Shown here: piece after piece, positions 22,441 to 33,478 of the stretch
How the letters are laid out: every line of letters begins with the position of its first letter
Numbering within the stretch: position 1 is the first letter of the stretch
Origin: Steromphala cineraria
Taxonomy: Eukaryota > Mollusca > Gastropoda > Trochida > Trochidae
Direction of reading: 5' to 3'
DNA length: 64,000 nt
Assembly (NCBI GenBank): GCA_916613615.1
Contig: OU744723.1
Span: 29,464,296 to 29,528,295, forward strand
Made by a program: the position numbers and the translations under genes
Notes under the pieces: generated by a model
The model's input: only the letters and a program-made list of their open reading frames with translations
Told to the model about the DNA's origin: nothing
Databases searched by the model: none

Positions 22441-23720
22441 CATAATGTTCATTGCCACTTTCCATTCATTGTTTTTGCCCTCAAACAGCTAATATGCTAT
22501 CCGTGGGTGGGAATGTTCTGACATGACTGAGTGCCGTACACTTCAGGATGATGTGTTCCACTGTTTCGTCTGGTTCTTGACATAGTTGACAGATTGGTTC
22601 ATCCACCAAGTTGAAACGGTGTAGATATGACTGACATGGAAAGTGGTTGATTTTCAATCTTGTCATCTGGAATTGTTCTATCCTGGTCAAGGTTTTATAA
22701 CTGCACCCGTTCTGTTTAGGTTAGAGCTGGTGGTATTGCCTGCCTTTTGGCAATGAAGCCTATCAACCACTGTTGTCTGATGCACTTGGTGGTGTTGTTG
22801 GACAGGGTTGGGCGAGATGGTAGACGTTGTTGGACTGGACCGCTTAAGGCTGCTACGTTGGCTAGTCGATCCGCTTCTTCATTGCTCTTGATGCCCACAT
22901 GACTCAGGATCCATTGAAGATTTGTGCCCTTGTTAATTGGATAGACAATGAAATTGTCTGGCAGAGTTAATAGTATTCTGTGGGAGGGCAGGATTGAAGT
23001 GCCTGGAGCAATGATATGGAGTCTATCAAAAACACAAATTTATCTTTTTCTTCATCTGCAGCACTACAGTCTTGGATCTCCTGAAGAGCTCTAACAATGG
23101 CCACCAGATCTGCTTCAAGGATTGATGAAGGAGGGAGCAGAATGATGGTTACTCTCTGCTCAGATGGAAAGAATACTGCTGCACCTGCAATGCCTGCGTC
23201 CATTGATAGAGAGCCATCTTATTGGAGGTGTGACAATTATCACAGCAGTGAAAGGAAGCTCTTTGGGCACTTTTATGATCTTAAGGTAATTTCGTGAAGG
23301 CGAGTTCTTGTTCTTTCGTGGAAACTATTTGGGCATGTGGCAGGATGAATGTGCCCGGGCATCTTCTTTGTGACACTCTACAAACTTTCTTGTGACGCAT
23401 GTGTTGATGCTGATGTCTGCTTCTATTTCCATGACATCTACGTGTGTTGTTCTCAGTGTACCGGTTATTAGATGTAGAGCTGCATTCTGAGTTTTCACGA
23501 GGTGTGTTTTTGCACATGACGACCAAACCTCGGCTCCGTAACTGATCTTACTCCTAAAATATAGGCAATGTATATTGTCTGCAAGGTGGTGAAATCAGCA
23601 CCCCACTCTTGTGAAGCGACGACCATCAGGTAAAAACAGTTTCGAGCAGGTTTCTACCAGCATGTCATTAGGTGGTTTTTCCAGCTGAGTGTTCAGTCAA
23701 GGATCAGTCCCAGAATTTAT
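22440..23720 (-). pseudogene. LINE pol relic: RT thumb, RNase H and zinc knuckle
   Basis: The minus strand carries, in order, the end of a reverse transcriptase and an RNase H, as in I/jockey-related LINEs that keep an RNase H after RT. Near 23715-23560: LSWKNHLM, then TLQTIYIAYI and ISYGAEVW. Near 23500: QNAALHLITGTLRTT. The RNase H part (23203-22967) has MDAGIAGAAVFF, SSILEADLVAIVRALQEI and KFVFLIDSISLLQAL. Next comes GIKSNEEADRLANVAA (22898-22850). The end (22690-22481) has MTRLKINHFPCQ and a CCHC knuckle CQLC/H/C. These lie in several frames, so there are multiple frameshifts. The palm with FADD is absent. A 5'-truncated, inactive copy. Confidence 0.8.
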
Positions 23721-24230
23721 TTAACATTGTCAAGAGCATTGTTGATTTGTTCTGTTATGATGTTTATAGGCTTCTCTCTGTCTTGAAAATTGACCCATCA
23801 TCAGAAAAGGATGTTATTGTTATGAATGATGTATTACATATAAGTGGAAAATATAGTTATGAAATGATGTCATTTATGATAATTTACTTCATTCATAAAT
23901 TTAATTTAATATCTGAAATCTGAAATTCTTCAATTTTAAAAAATATGTTGTAATTAAACAAAGCTTTTAATAAATAAACAAAATTGTTTATGCTGTTTCT
24001 AAAATAAGTAGATTATTAATTTGTGTAAAGTTTGATTTAAGTGATTTTAAGTCTTTATAAAGGGATTTTTGAAAGTTGGCAGCCATCTTGGATTAAGTCT
24101 TATCCTGAGTTTGAGCTACCAAGCCCACATTGCCAATTTGCCATCATAATTTTTTTATGATTAGGGACCATAAACAATTAAAAAAATATAAAAATATAAT
24201 ATCTGTGTGGTACCGGAAATTTGTCTGGCT
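23721..24230. other. AT-rich spacer
   Basis: Very AT-rich. GGCAGCCATCTTGGATTAAG near 24078 resembles the GCGGCCATCTTGGATTCT core of the 154-bp repeat, possibly a remnant. No genes seen. Confidence 0.4.
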
Positions 24231-24478
24231 CATGGCCTCGAAGGTGAAAATTGGTTTTAAGGCTGTGGCCCCTGTGGCCCTTAATAGGGCCCCCAAAGCT
24301 ACAAATTATAATCCCACTAGTAAAGGAGTCTGTACACAAGGTTTCATATTTAATAATACTAATATTTTAACGCCTAGTATCCAGTCTAGGACTGCTCAAC
24401 GGCGTTACACATGGCGATACAATGTATATTATTACCCTGAAGGAATTATACTTTTTGAGTCAAGCTACTAAGCGCCCC
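24231..24478 (+). repeat. TAGCTCATC-family body unit
   Basis: It contains GGCTGTGGCCCCTGTGGCCC, CCAAAGCTACAAATTATAAT and AGTCTGTACACAAGG, the same unit seen repeatedly at 24700-25320 and 43900-44320. It is interrupted at its right by the SINE. Confidence 0.6.
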
Positions 24479-24479
24479 A

Positions 24480-24685
24480 CGCTAAGGTCCGTACTTTCCC
24501 CATGTTCAGGTACCCATTTATACAGCTGGGTGAACTGAGAACAATGTGGATGAAGTGCCTTGCCCAAGGACACAATACAGTGTTAAGCCCAGGTTACAAA
24601 GTTTTGGTGTCTCCACCGGGATTCAAACCCGGGCCATCGGCGTGACAGGCCAGCAAGCTAACCACTTCACCACCGTGCTCCACTT
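24480..24685 (-). mobile_element. tRNA-headed SINE
   Basis: On the minus strand the head starts GGAGCACGG (24681-24673). It has an A-box-like TGGTGAAGTGGTTAGC (24671-24656) and a B-box-like GGGTTTGAATCCC (24630-24618), the pol III promoter layout of tRNA-derived SINEs. The body has CTTGGGCAAGGCACTTCATC and a conserved block CACCCAGCTGTATAAATGGG then TACCTG (24535-24506). That block recurs in the SINE at 62.2 kb. No clear tail or target duplication; inserted within TAGCTCATC-family repeats. Confidence 0.75.
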
Positions 24686-24689
24686 TATA

Positions 24690-25390
24690 GACCTTTATAG
24701 ACCTTAAATGAGCCACAGGGCCACCAAGGCTTCAAATCATAATTCTCACCATTCAAGGAGTCTGTACCTTATGCTTCTGGAGAAGAAGATGAAAATAGGT
24801 TTTAAGGGTGTGGGCCACAGGGCCACCAATGCTACTAGTCCTCACTAGTCAAAGAGTCTGTACACAAGGTTTGAGCTTACCAGCCCTTTTGGTTCTGGAG
24901 AAGAGGAAGAAAAAAAGTTTTTAGGGCTCGGCCCCTGTGGCCCTTATAAGAGGTCACTGGGTCACCAAACTAGTCAAGGAGTCTGTACAACAGATTTCAG
25001 CTTTCTAAGCCTTTTTGGTTCTGGATTAGAAGAAGACCATATGTTTAAAAGACATGGCCCCATGACCCTCATTAGGGGGCACAGTGATACCAAAGTTACA
25101 ATTTATAATCCCCACTAGTCAAGGAGTCTATATACAAGATTTCATCCTTCCACACCTTTTGGTTCTGGAGAAGAAGCCGGAAATTGTTTTTAGGGCCTGG
25201 CCCCTGTGACCTTTATTAGGGGTCACCAAAGTTACAATTTATAATCCTCACTAGTCAAGGAGTCTATACAGAAAGTTTCAGCTTCCTACGCCTTTTTTTT
25301 CTGGAGAAGAAGTAAAAAATGCACAAAGTTTACGGACGCCGGACACCATGCCATGCCATAAGGCCGGCCTTTCAGTCGAGATGAGCTAAA
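24690..25390 (+). mobile_element. 3' part of a TAGCTCATC-family element
   Basis: Four or more body units, 125-150 bp each, share ACTAGTCAAGGAGTCTGTAC (near 24848, 24973, 25118, 25251) and TTTTGGTTCTGGAGAAGAAG. The end has TTTACGGACGCCGGACACC, CCATGCCATGCCATAAG, a palindrome AAGGCCGGCCTT and GATGAGCTA (25377-25385), the inverse of the 5' motif. Non-coding. Confidence 0.75.
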
Positions 25391-26035
25391 AAATAATAAA
25401 TTCTTGTGAATAACATTATTTTCTTGACATAGTTTCTATATTTTCTTAAATATTCTTATAACTTTCTACAATTAAGTTAACTCCACATGACAATGAATAA
25501 AATGAAAAATTACAAAAGTCATAGTTTTTAATACGTTTTAAAATCGGATTTGTCAATAACTATTTTCTTTAGAAAATTTTTCAGAAACAAATTTTGTACC
25601 AGAAAAAATTTAAGTGCACGAATGGGACTTTCTTCTAACAAACTGTTACAAATATGATGGTCATTGAAATGATAATTTTCAATGTAATTTCAAGCATTCA
25701 ATGTTTTTACTGAACGATGATTTTATATCCGTGTTGATATTTTTACAAATAAAATATCATTCATTATAAAAAGGACACCAAAGTTGATGTGATCAATTTG
25801 CCATTTTAGGTTCTAAATATGAGTACTAAAGATTGCAATTTTCATACATTTTTACGTTCATCTTCTATTGATATCGTTAAACATGCGGATAAACAACATT
25901 GTGACATCTCAAAAGATTGCAGAAATGCATCGCTAATGACACTGTTGTTTAGAAACAGATAATTTGAGATTGGTTTTAAATGGAAATTTGACAGGATGAA
26001 ACTAAAGACAAAATACATTTCTACAACTGACTGTA
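25391..26035. other. AT-rich intergenic
   Basis: No supported feature. A 76-codon minus-strand frame overlapping 26072 has no known motif. Confidence 0.45.
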
Positions 26036-26290
26036 GCAGCTTTAAAGGGGGACTGAAATGGTCTATGGCCACTTTCGGGATTCATAAAAAGCGGCATGCA
26101 ATTTGAATAAGAGTCAACTTTGAATTTTCGAAATCGGACGGCAACCTGCCTAAATACGGCTTTTAAAATAGACTGCCTAATTAGCCCCGGCGAACAGAAT
26201 CTGTGGTCACTGAAGCGTGTCCCGAGCGTGTCTACCTACTGTGACGTAGCAGTAGGTGAGTAGTTTCACCTAATGATCATGTTTCAACGG
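26036..26290 (+). repeat. Dispersed repeat E, copy 1
   Basis: It shares with 44648-44800, in the same order and strand: AAATGGTC, ATGGCCACTTTCGGGATTCA, AACCTGCCTAAA, AATTAGCCC and AACAGAATCTGTGGTCACTG, then AAGCGTGT. The right end can form a hairpin CACCTACTG/CAGTAGGTG-like near 26240. A family seen twice here; class unknown. Confidence 0.7.
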
Positions 26291-28080
26291 GAAATGACAC
26301 CTTTTTAATCGTTCATTTAACATACAAATATTCACAAAAAAACACTAAATTTTTGTACATTCTGAAAGCTAAGATATCCGACGACTCAATAACGATTTAT
26401 TCAAGTCAATTATTATTGTATAAACATGAAGTATCGTATATTTCAAAACCTTATCAAATGACGCAAAATGGCGACTGCCTCGTTAAATTGGCGCTGTTAT
26501 GGCTAGACCTGTCCGTTTAATGTGATAATCTGATGGTCTGTTGTTTGCTGAATCTTACATAACATACATTGACTATTATTTCCGACGGTGACAAATAACA
26601 AATAGTTTTTATTTACAGTGAACAAACCGAATATTTTCCACAATCGAATACCTAAAATGTTAATGGCATTGAGTGTATTGCAATATAAAGATATGTTATA
26701 CGGTGGATAATTTTACCATAGTGGTTTGAAAGGAATGGAAAAGTGTGAACGGTTATATGTTATTTATTATATATTAAGAATCTTATAGGTTTTTTTAAGC
26801 ACGTCTTTGATGATAAATGACTTTTTTTATGAGATGGCCCCCATCCCGCCATTGTTTTGAGTTACTAGAAATATTTTCTTTGTGATTTTGATAGGAAACA
26901 GAAAATATTTGGTGAAAATATGAAATAGTGAATTTGGATGTCTCTAGAAATATATTCGTACAATTATTTCACTTTTAATTGACTGATTACTTTGCAATTA
27001 ACGATTTTAGTGAGGCAGTGACAACATTGTCATCAACCATGCTCGCTCAAACTGTAAATTATTTTATTGATCATGTAGCCAGATGGCGCCCACATTTTTT
27101 GACAAATGTATCATTTTGTTGACAGGTGACATTATGCAAATTAATCGGATCAAGTACTGTCGATAAACATATTGTTACATATTGCTACGGTACTAGTTAT
27201 ACGACAATTGAGTTTGTTTTAGACTATTGTGTTAAAACTACATTGTATATTGTGTGAACTTGTTGAATTATATTTATTTACAAGTATTTTTTCTTTCCTC
27301 TACAAACCGTTTGAAATACCAAGAAAATATTTATGAGACTGACCTCATTGAAATAATGTTATGCCATCATTTGGAGCGAAGGCACTCAACTGAATGTTGA
27401 AAGAAATGATACTCATAGCAATTTTTTTTACATTATTTCAGAATATTTGTAACTTTTAGGAACAATACTTGACAAAGAATTGGATCATATGTGTCTTTTT
27501 CATTTTTGAGGATTTTGAGATATTGAAAAAGTAAGTTAATTACACTTATTATTTTACAAGTGTTCTTCAAAAATCAATCCTTTGATGGTTTTATTTGCTA
27601 ACAAAGTCTTATTTTCCCTATAGTTTTACAACAGAGAAAGATTATATTTTGTAACTTAAACATCAAATAACCCAGAGGGTATACAAAATGCAGAAATGTG
27701 TACAAAAGGATATGAATAGACAATATTGATACTTTGTTTGTTCCAAAAATTTAGCAAAATAGTCTTAAACTGACTTAAAAAACATATTTTCAACCAGCAA
27801 AAGTTTTTTCAGCTAATCATCACCTGCCACATCACATCGTCCGACCTCATAAGACTGCATGGTCTAACCCGTGCTCAGTTTACTTTATAGACAACAGCGG
27901 ACACCTTTTTTTTTCAAGCATAATTACCACACAAAACAAGAAAAGAACATGACATAAAGAAAGTGGGTAAGACCGACATATGTTCAAGCAGTTAACCAAC
28001 TTGGTTGATGTGATTGAACTGTTATCCCAAGGCATCTATTACGAGTGAGCCATGGACGTCTAGCGAACATTGTTGAGATG
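26291..28080. other. Intergenic, nothing recognised
   Basis: AT-rich sequence without sustained frames, tandem repeats or inverted repeats that I could support. Confidence 0.5.
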
Positions 28081-28512
28081 ACATCTATCTCTCATACTTC
28101 GACCTCTGTTACACTTAAAACTTTTTATATTCAAGTAAAACATAAGGATGTAGATGTTTTCCTAGACACGGGAGGTTCGTAGAACGCTTTAAAGGGACTC
28201 CATACTCTGAGTAAATACAGGGACAGGCTCTTAGACTTTGTTATTGTTTTGCAATTGCATGCTGGGAAATTTTTTGATTGGTTATACGACTACAATGCGC
28301 TGGAATTAAACACTCTTCTGCTCAACGGATCATGGAATACTATAGGGAATAATGGCATATTTACCACTATGGGTTTGAAACCAGCGGTAATAAATATCTT
28401 TTTAAAGAAAGAATCCTTACAAATTCACAGTGTAACACATGATCTGGGTCAGACGAAATCTTATGGGGTAATTTCAAAACTAATTTTTCATAAAGATAAG
28501 ATAAATTTCTAA
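28081..28512 (+). pseudogene. Retropepsin-like relic of an LTR retroelement
   Basis: One frame reads VTLKTFYIQVKHKDVDVFLD, then TGGS (catalytic-type DTG at 28165-28173), followed at once by a TAG (28180). Downstream in the same frame is FFDWLYDYNALELNT, resembling the C-terminal DWL..YNA..D motif of retropepsins in Gypsy-like elements. Retropepsins cleave the element's own polyprotein. The spacing between the two motifs (about 38 residues) is shorter than usual, suggesting a deletion. No gag, RT or LTRs were identified nearby. It may be a coincidence in AT-rich sequence. Confidence 0.4.
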
Positions 28513-28705
28513 AAGAAAAGTTTTCGAGTTAGGATATATTACTCAAAGACAGAGACCATAGCAAAATTGGGAAAAAATGCTTTGAATGAAACAATGGTAA
28601 AATAAAGATAGTACCAGGTTAATTTACATCGGTACCATATAAAACATGTTCAGTGAAAGAAAACAACGAACCTGCTTATCTTTGAGAGTTAGCGAGCGCC
28701 TCCAG
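28513..28705. other. Spacer left of the LINE 3' end
   Basis: Short sequence with no supported feature; possible continuation of the retroelement relic, not demonstrable. Confidence 0.3.
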
Positions 28706-28707
28706 CA

Positions 28708-30232
28708 GGGCTAAGATAATAAGATAAGATAATGTCTTTATTGTCCCAAGGGAAATTTGTTTTACATCATATATACAGTTCTCCAGTTACAAACAAAGCA
28801 AACTAAATGTACATGATAATATCATTATGCATAAGATTTGTCTAAATAAACATGAACACATCCGATTTAGTCACACATACATTCACTTGACTAAAACATA
28901 TATATAACATTAATCAATAAACTGCTCATTGTAGGAACGTACACTGTTTGGAATAAAAGAGTAGCGAAACCTGTTTGTTCTCCCAGTCGGCATGCGCAGT
29001 CTACGTCCTGAAGGTAGCCAAGAATATTCCGAAAAAAGAATATGTGATTGGTCACTTAAAATTTTATTTGTTTTATTGGAAATTTGCTGCTACTAAAAAT
29101 CGCCGATACTTTCAATTGGAAGTCCAATAATTTTTGAAGCTGTTTTAACAATTTTTGAAAGTTTGTTTTTATTCTGAACAGACAGATTTCCGTACCAGCT
29201 CAAGAAATTAAAGGTCAAGATACTTTGAATAAATGTTCTGTAAAATAACCTCAATATAGTTTGATCTATTTTAAAATGTCTCAATCTCCACAAAAAATGC
29301 AAGCGTTGCTGTCCTTTCTTATAAATTTTGTCAGTATTTTCGTTCCAAGAAAGTTTTGAATCCAAGACAGTACCCAAATATTTGTATTCTGTTACTCTTT
29401 CTATTTCACCATCATCTATAGTCACAGCATTTAATGTAGACTTCTTTTTCCTAAAATCTATGACCATTTCTTTAGTTTTCTGCACATTCAAAAACAAAAA
29501 GTTTGATTTACACCAATCTACAAATTTTGAAATCTCAATTCTGTAACACAGTTCAGATTCTCTAATCAGGCCCACCAATGCTGCATCATCGGCAAATTTG
29601 ATTGTCATACATGTTTTTGCATTGGATACGCAATCATTGGTATACAATATAAACAAAATCGGTGAAATAACGCAATCTTGTGGAGCGCCAGTGGATGTAC
29701 TTACAGTTGAAGACTGCACTTGGTTAACCCTAACAAATTGTTGTCTATTAACTAGAAATGAGTTGATCCATCTAATGATATTAGAATTTACATTCATTTT
29801 ACAAAGTTTGTCAGTAAGTAGATGAGGCTGAATAGTATTGAAAGCAGATGAAAAATCAACAAACATAATTCTTACATATGTACCATAGCTTTCTAAATGC
29901 TGATAGATATTGTGTAGCAGAGTTATTGTTGCATCTTCTACACCACGCCTTGCCCTGTATGCAAATTGTAAAGGATCAATAATATGGCTGACTTCACAAA
30001 GCAATAAGTTCTTCATGATGCGTTCCAAACATTTCATTGCAACAGAGGTAAGAGCCACTGGTCTAAAATCGTTATTAACGGTTGGATTTTTCCTTTTGGG
30101 GACTGGGATAATTTTAGAGGTTTTCCAAAGAGTGGGAACTTCATGAGAATTTATCGAAATTTGAAATAGCTTTTGGAAGATAACAGCCAGCTGCATTCTA
30201 CACTCCTTAAGAACAATTCCAAACAAGTTTCA
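28708..30232 (-). mobile_element. 5'-truncated CR1/Rex1-like LINE
   Basis: The minus strand holds RT and C-terminal coding (30226-28910), a 3' UTR, and an ATCTT-repeat end (plus strand AAGATAATAAGATAAGATAA at 28719-28738) preceded by GGACAATAAAGAC. Short tandem 3' tails instead of poly(A) are usual for CR1/L2/Rex-type LINEs. The 5' truncation point abuts the 5' end of a hairpin-ended element at 30233. Confidence 0.8.
28910..30226 (-). pseudogene. LINE reverse transcriptase (CR1/Rex1-like), two tandem stops
   Basis: RT polymerises cDNA at the target site. Residues 35-63 (KTSKIIPVPK, NDFRPVALTS) are the fingers; FVDFSSAFN with Asp124 is motif A; FADD at 211-214 is motif C; YKYLGTVLDSKLSWN and SWYGNLS follow. 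The usual PQG is PQD at 182-184, a change in a conserved position. After IGDF two consecutive TAG codons (29093-29088) interrupt the frame. The same frame then continues QQISNKTNKILSD, SHILF, WLPSGRRLRMP, TGRTNRFRYSFIP and SYNEQFID to a TAA at 28910, which is the family's normal C-terminus. The listed right end is a TTG at the truncation border, not a true start; the N-terminal endonuclease is missing. Confidence 0.85.
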
Positions 30233-30420
30233 ACTAGAAATATGTGCATGTGATGCACTGTGATGTCCCCCGCTAACATTTAATCCAAAAGTGACCCTAC
30301 CCCCATTATGTACAAATTTCAAATTTCCATGGAAACCAGCAAAATAACAATTCAGAATAACCAAAGTAGCAAGAGGCATCACTCCCCCAGTAGTTCTAAA
30401 GATACATAACACGGTTTCAA
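30233..30420 (+). mobile_element. 5' end of ATGTCCCCCGC hairpin element, truncated
   Basis: Nearly identical to 14006-14175: AACTAGAAATAT, hairpin GTGCAT-GTG-ATGCAC (30244-30258), ATGTCCCCCGC (30263-30273) and the first body unit. Similarity stops near 30400 and no 3' end follows, so the copy is cut short. Confidence 0.8.
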
Positions 30421-32187
30421 AAATACAAATTGCGGACAACTATGATATTCAATATTTATCAAATCATAAAAGGATAAATATTTTTAACAAAGACGTCATA
30501 AGATAAGTCATATCATGTGGCCTATCAACAGTCAACTTAATTTCAACACACAGAACTTATTTGAAATACCAGAATTTCAATAAGCATAACTATCATAAAA
30601 TATTGTGACTTTTTTCCCTAGGCATACTTGTGACTTTTTTCCGATTACCATGTCAGATGCGGTCACGGAATTGAAAACGATGTACACTATTTTCAACAAA
30701 TCATACAAGATAGAAACAATTCTTCTTTTTGAAAGAGTTTGGTAAAAGCACTGTACTTAGGACGGGGATTAAAACGTTGTTGTCATATCATTAAGGCTTA
30801 AATTGAGACTGTATGAAAAATTGAAAAGGATATATTTCGAAAAATAAGATTGACAAAATGAGAAAATTTTATCCACGCATTCATGCATTTGCGAAGTAAA
30901 CCTACTAACGTTACAAAGAAAATTATTTCAAAACCAAGACGTTGTATTTATCATATATGGTGAAAAGTAGTACATAGACGGAACGTAAATGCAATTATGA
31001 TGCTATTCATCTGAACATACAAAAAAATTTCATTCTCTACGTTTATCCTCTTTGTAATAAATCATTTTATAAAAATGTACCCCAACTGACCATTGAGAAT
31101 AAAGCTGAGTGTGTTACGACAATACTTTGACTATGCTAAAGGTTAGAATTCCTTATATTGGGGTAATAATCATATTTTGATATGGGTGCGATCACGCTTG
31201 CATCGAGGTTATGAAATGATCTACAGCTGCCGGGCAGTGCCCAGTTCGTGTCACGTGTCTGCATTACACAACTAAAAAAGGTTCCTCGCACTCTCATTAC
31301 CTTGGGTGATTAGTGTTGTCAGGACTGAGTATGGTGTCCCTTTAAATACAATAAACAATTATGCAATGAGAAAAGTGACCTCAACTTATTCAATCTATTG
31401 CATGGGAAACAATATTAAACGTTTCCTGGACTGCTCTATTTGAAACATTGGCTTGATATTACATCAAAATTATATTATAGAAATTAAGTAAATATATGCT
31501 TGATATTACCCAAATTACATCAAAATTATGTTATAGAAATTAGGAAAATATATCCTTAACCTTAAAGAAATATGAAAGTAACAATATCAATTCAAAACAT
31601 ACAAGTAAATATCATTCATGACATACAATGTAATTATTCAAATGTTTTAGGAATAGACAACTTTTCCCATATTCCCATTCACCTCAAGCTACAAAATGTC
31701 AGAGATAATCTTCATATAAAAGGTAGACATGTTGGCTACCTCTAGTTCTAAATCCTTTGGTAAAGTGTTGACACTGACAGTGACTTTAGTATAGATAGAG
31801 CCTTAGGCTTATTTAAGATCCACTTAAGAAACTCAATTGACGATACTTACTCAACCTTCCAATAACTCAGATATGCCATATCAAACTGTCTAGGATGTTA
31901 GTAATACTTAACAAGATTAAAAAAGTTTGACCAATGAGAGGTCACTTTCATTTAACTTAATAACCCTGATAGAAATTAGAGTATTCAGTTGCAGTTTGGG
32001 AATCATACCTAACACATCTCAAGACTACTCCGGGGGCTGAGTTACTATTTGGATTTTCATGCCCCTGTAGTGGAAATCCAGCTGTTATCCACATTTTGTA
32101 TCTATGTTGTTTTGTAAGTCATTCCCGAAATAAATGTGTGCATGTCTATTCCATGGACTTTGGATTTCTTCTGCCTAGAGTGAGGAA
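30421..32187. other. Intergenic, nothing recognised
   Basis: AT-rich sequence. GCTTGATATTAC and ATCAAAATTATATTATAGAA at 31450-31555 form a short imperfect direct repeat. No genes seen. Confidence 0.45.
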
Positions 32188-32572
32188 CTCTATATACAGG
32201 GTAACACTGGCAACCTCCAATCAGCTTATCACTATTTCTACTAATTGGCCTAATTTACCTATGACTCTATATACAGGGTAACACTGGCAACCTCCAATCA
32301 GCTTATCACTATTTCTACTAATTGGCCTAATTTACCTATGGCTCTATATACAGGGTAACACTGGCAACCTCCAATCAGCTTATCACTATTTCTACTAATT
32401 GGCCTAATTTACCTATGGCTCTATATACAGGGTAACACTGGCAACCTCCAATCAGCTTATCACTATTTCTACTAATTGGCCTAATTTACCTATGACTCTA
32501 TATACAGGGTAACACTGGCAACCTCCAATCAGCTTATCACTATTTCTACTAATTGGCCTAATTTACCTATGG
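32188..32572. repeat. 77-bp tandem repeat, five near-identical copies
   Basis: CTCTATATACAGGGTAACAC starts units at 32188, 32265, 32342, 32419 and 32496, exactly 77 bp apart. Units differ almost only at ATGACT/ATGGCT, in a C-T-T-T-C-like pattern. Such homogeneity implies recent amplification. Confidence 0.95.
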
Positions 32573-32933
32573 CTGTTCATAGTCCAACGCACACGGGACT
32601 GGGTGCAGTCTGAGCGATTCACTTAATAGCGTACGGCCCGATAGTAACCAGTAATGATATTCCGAGCTTTACCGACTTGCGACTGTGGCACTGTTCGACA
32701 ATCACCGAAGCTGGGAAATAGAGTTGAGTGACCTGAATGGCTGACCCCGGAAAATTTAACTCCAGTTACAATCACTCGTACATGTTGTTAAATTTTATTC
32801 ACACTTTTAAACTAGATTATGCCATGTCATCAGTCCAATTGGCATACGTACTACAATATTAATTTTTTGGCACTTTTGCTTAGTTGCATGTTAATTGGCA
32901 GTTTCATTTGACTAATCCCGACGCACGTTGAGC
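32573..32933. other. Spacer
   Basis: Nothing recognised between the 77-bp array and the inverted repeat. Confidence 0.4.
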
Positions 32934-33478
32934 AAGTCTGACAATATGCAAACTCCAGTTAATGTCTAAAATAACATTCTGTCATGGATGTCATCAAAGG
33001 GTTTTTCATCTCTATAGGGGCTCAAGTACACAATCGGATTAAGGCATATCAAAGCAGTAATATTACTTCGACTCCTTTGTTGTCTTCTTTCCGGTAGGGG
33101 TATTTGTCTAAACAGGTTGGATTAGCATCTTGCTGTATATCATTATCAACTGTTAATGAATTATCTGCAAACTTATTCATTGGTAATATTTCCCTTGATG
33201 TACGAATCATTTCTGTAAATAAATGGAACGATGATAACAGTGATTAAAAAAATGATCGAATGACAGACGTAGACTTTTGGGTTTTGGGTTTTTATAATAC
33301 TGTCAAAGTGTATCAAAAACGTATATTAGTCAGGACCCGAATGAAAGATACGAAGAAGGATATCTCAAGGTCTTAATCTGATTGTGTACTTGAGCCCCTA
33401 TTGAAAAACCCTTTGATGACATCCATGACAGGATGTTATTTTTAGACATTAACTGGAGTTTGCATATTGTCAGACTTA
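32934..33478. mobile_element. Long inverted repeat (about 110-bp arms), foldback element
   Basis: The left arm 32934-33044 (AAGTCTGACAATATGCAAAC onward) and right arm 33371-33478 are inverse copies with a few differences (a 4-bp indel near TTCATC; single-base changes). The loop is about 325 bp and non-coding. Size and symmetry suggest a non-autonomous foldback or MITE-like transposon. No target duplication identified. Confidence 0.8.
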
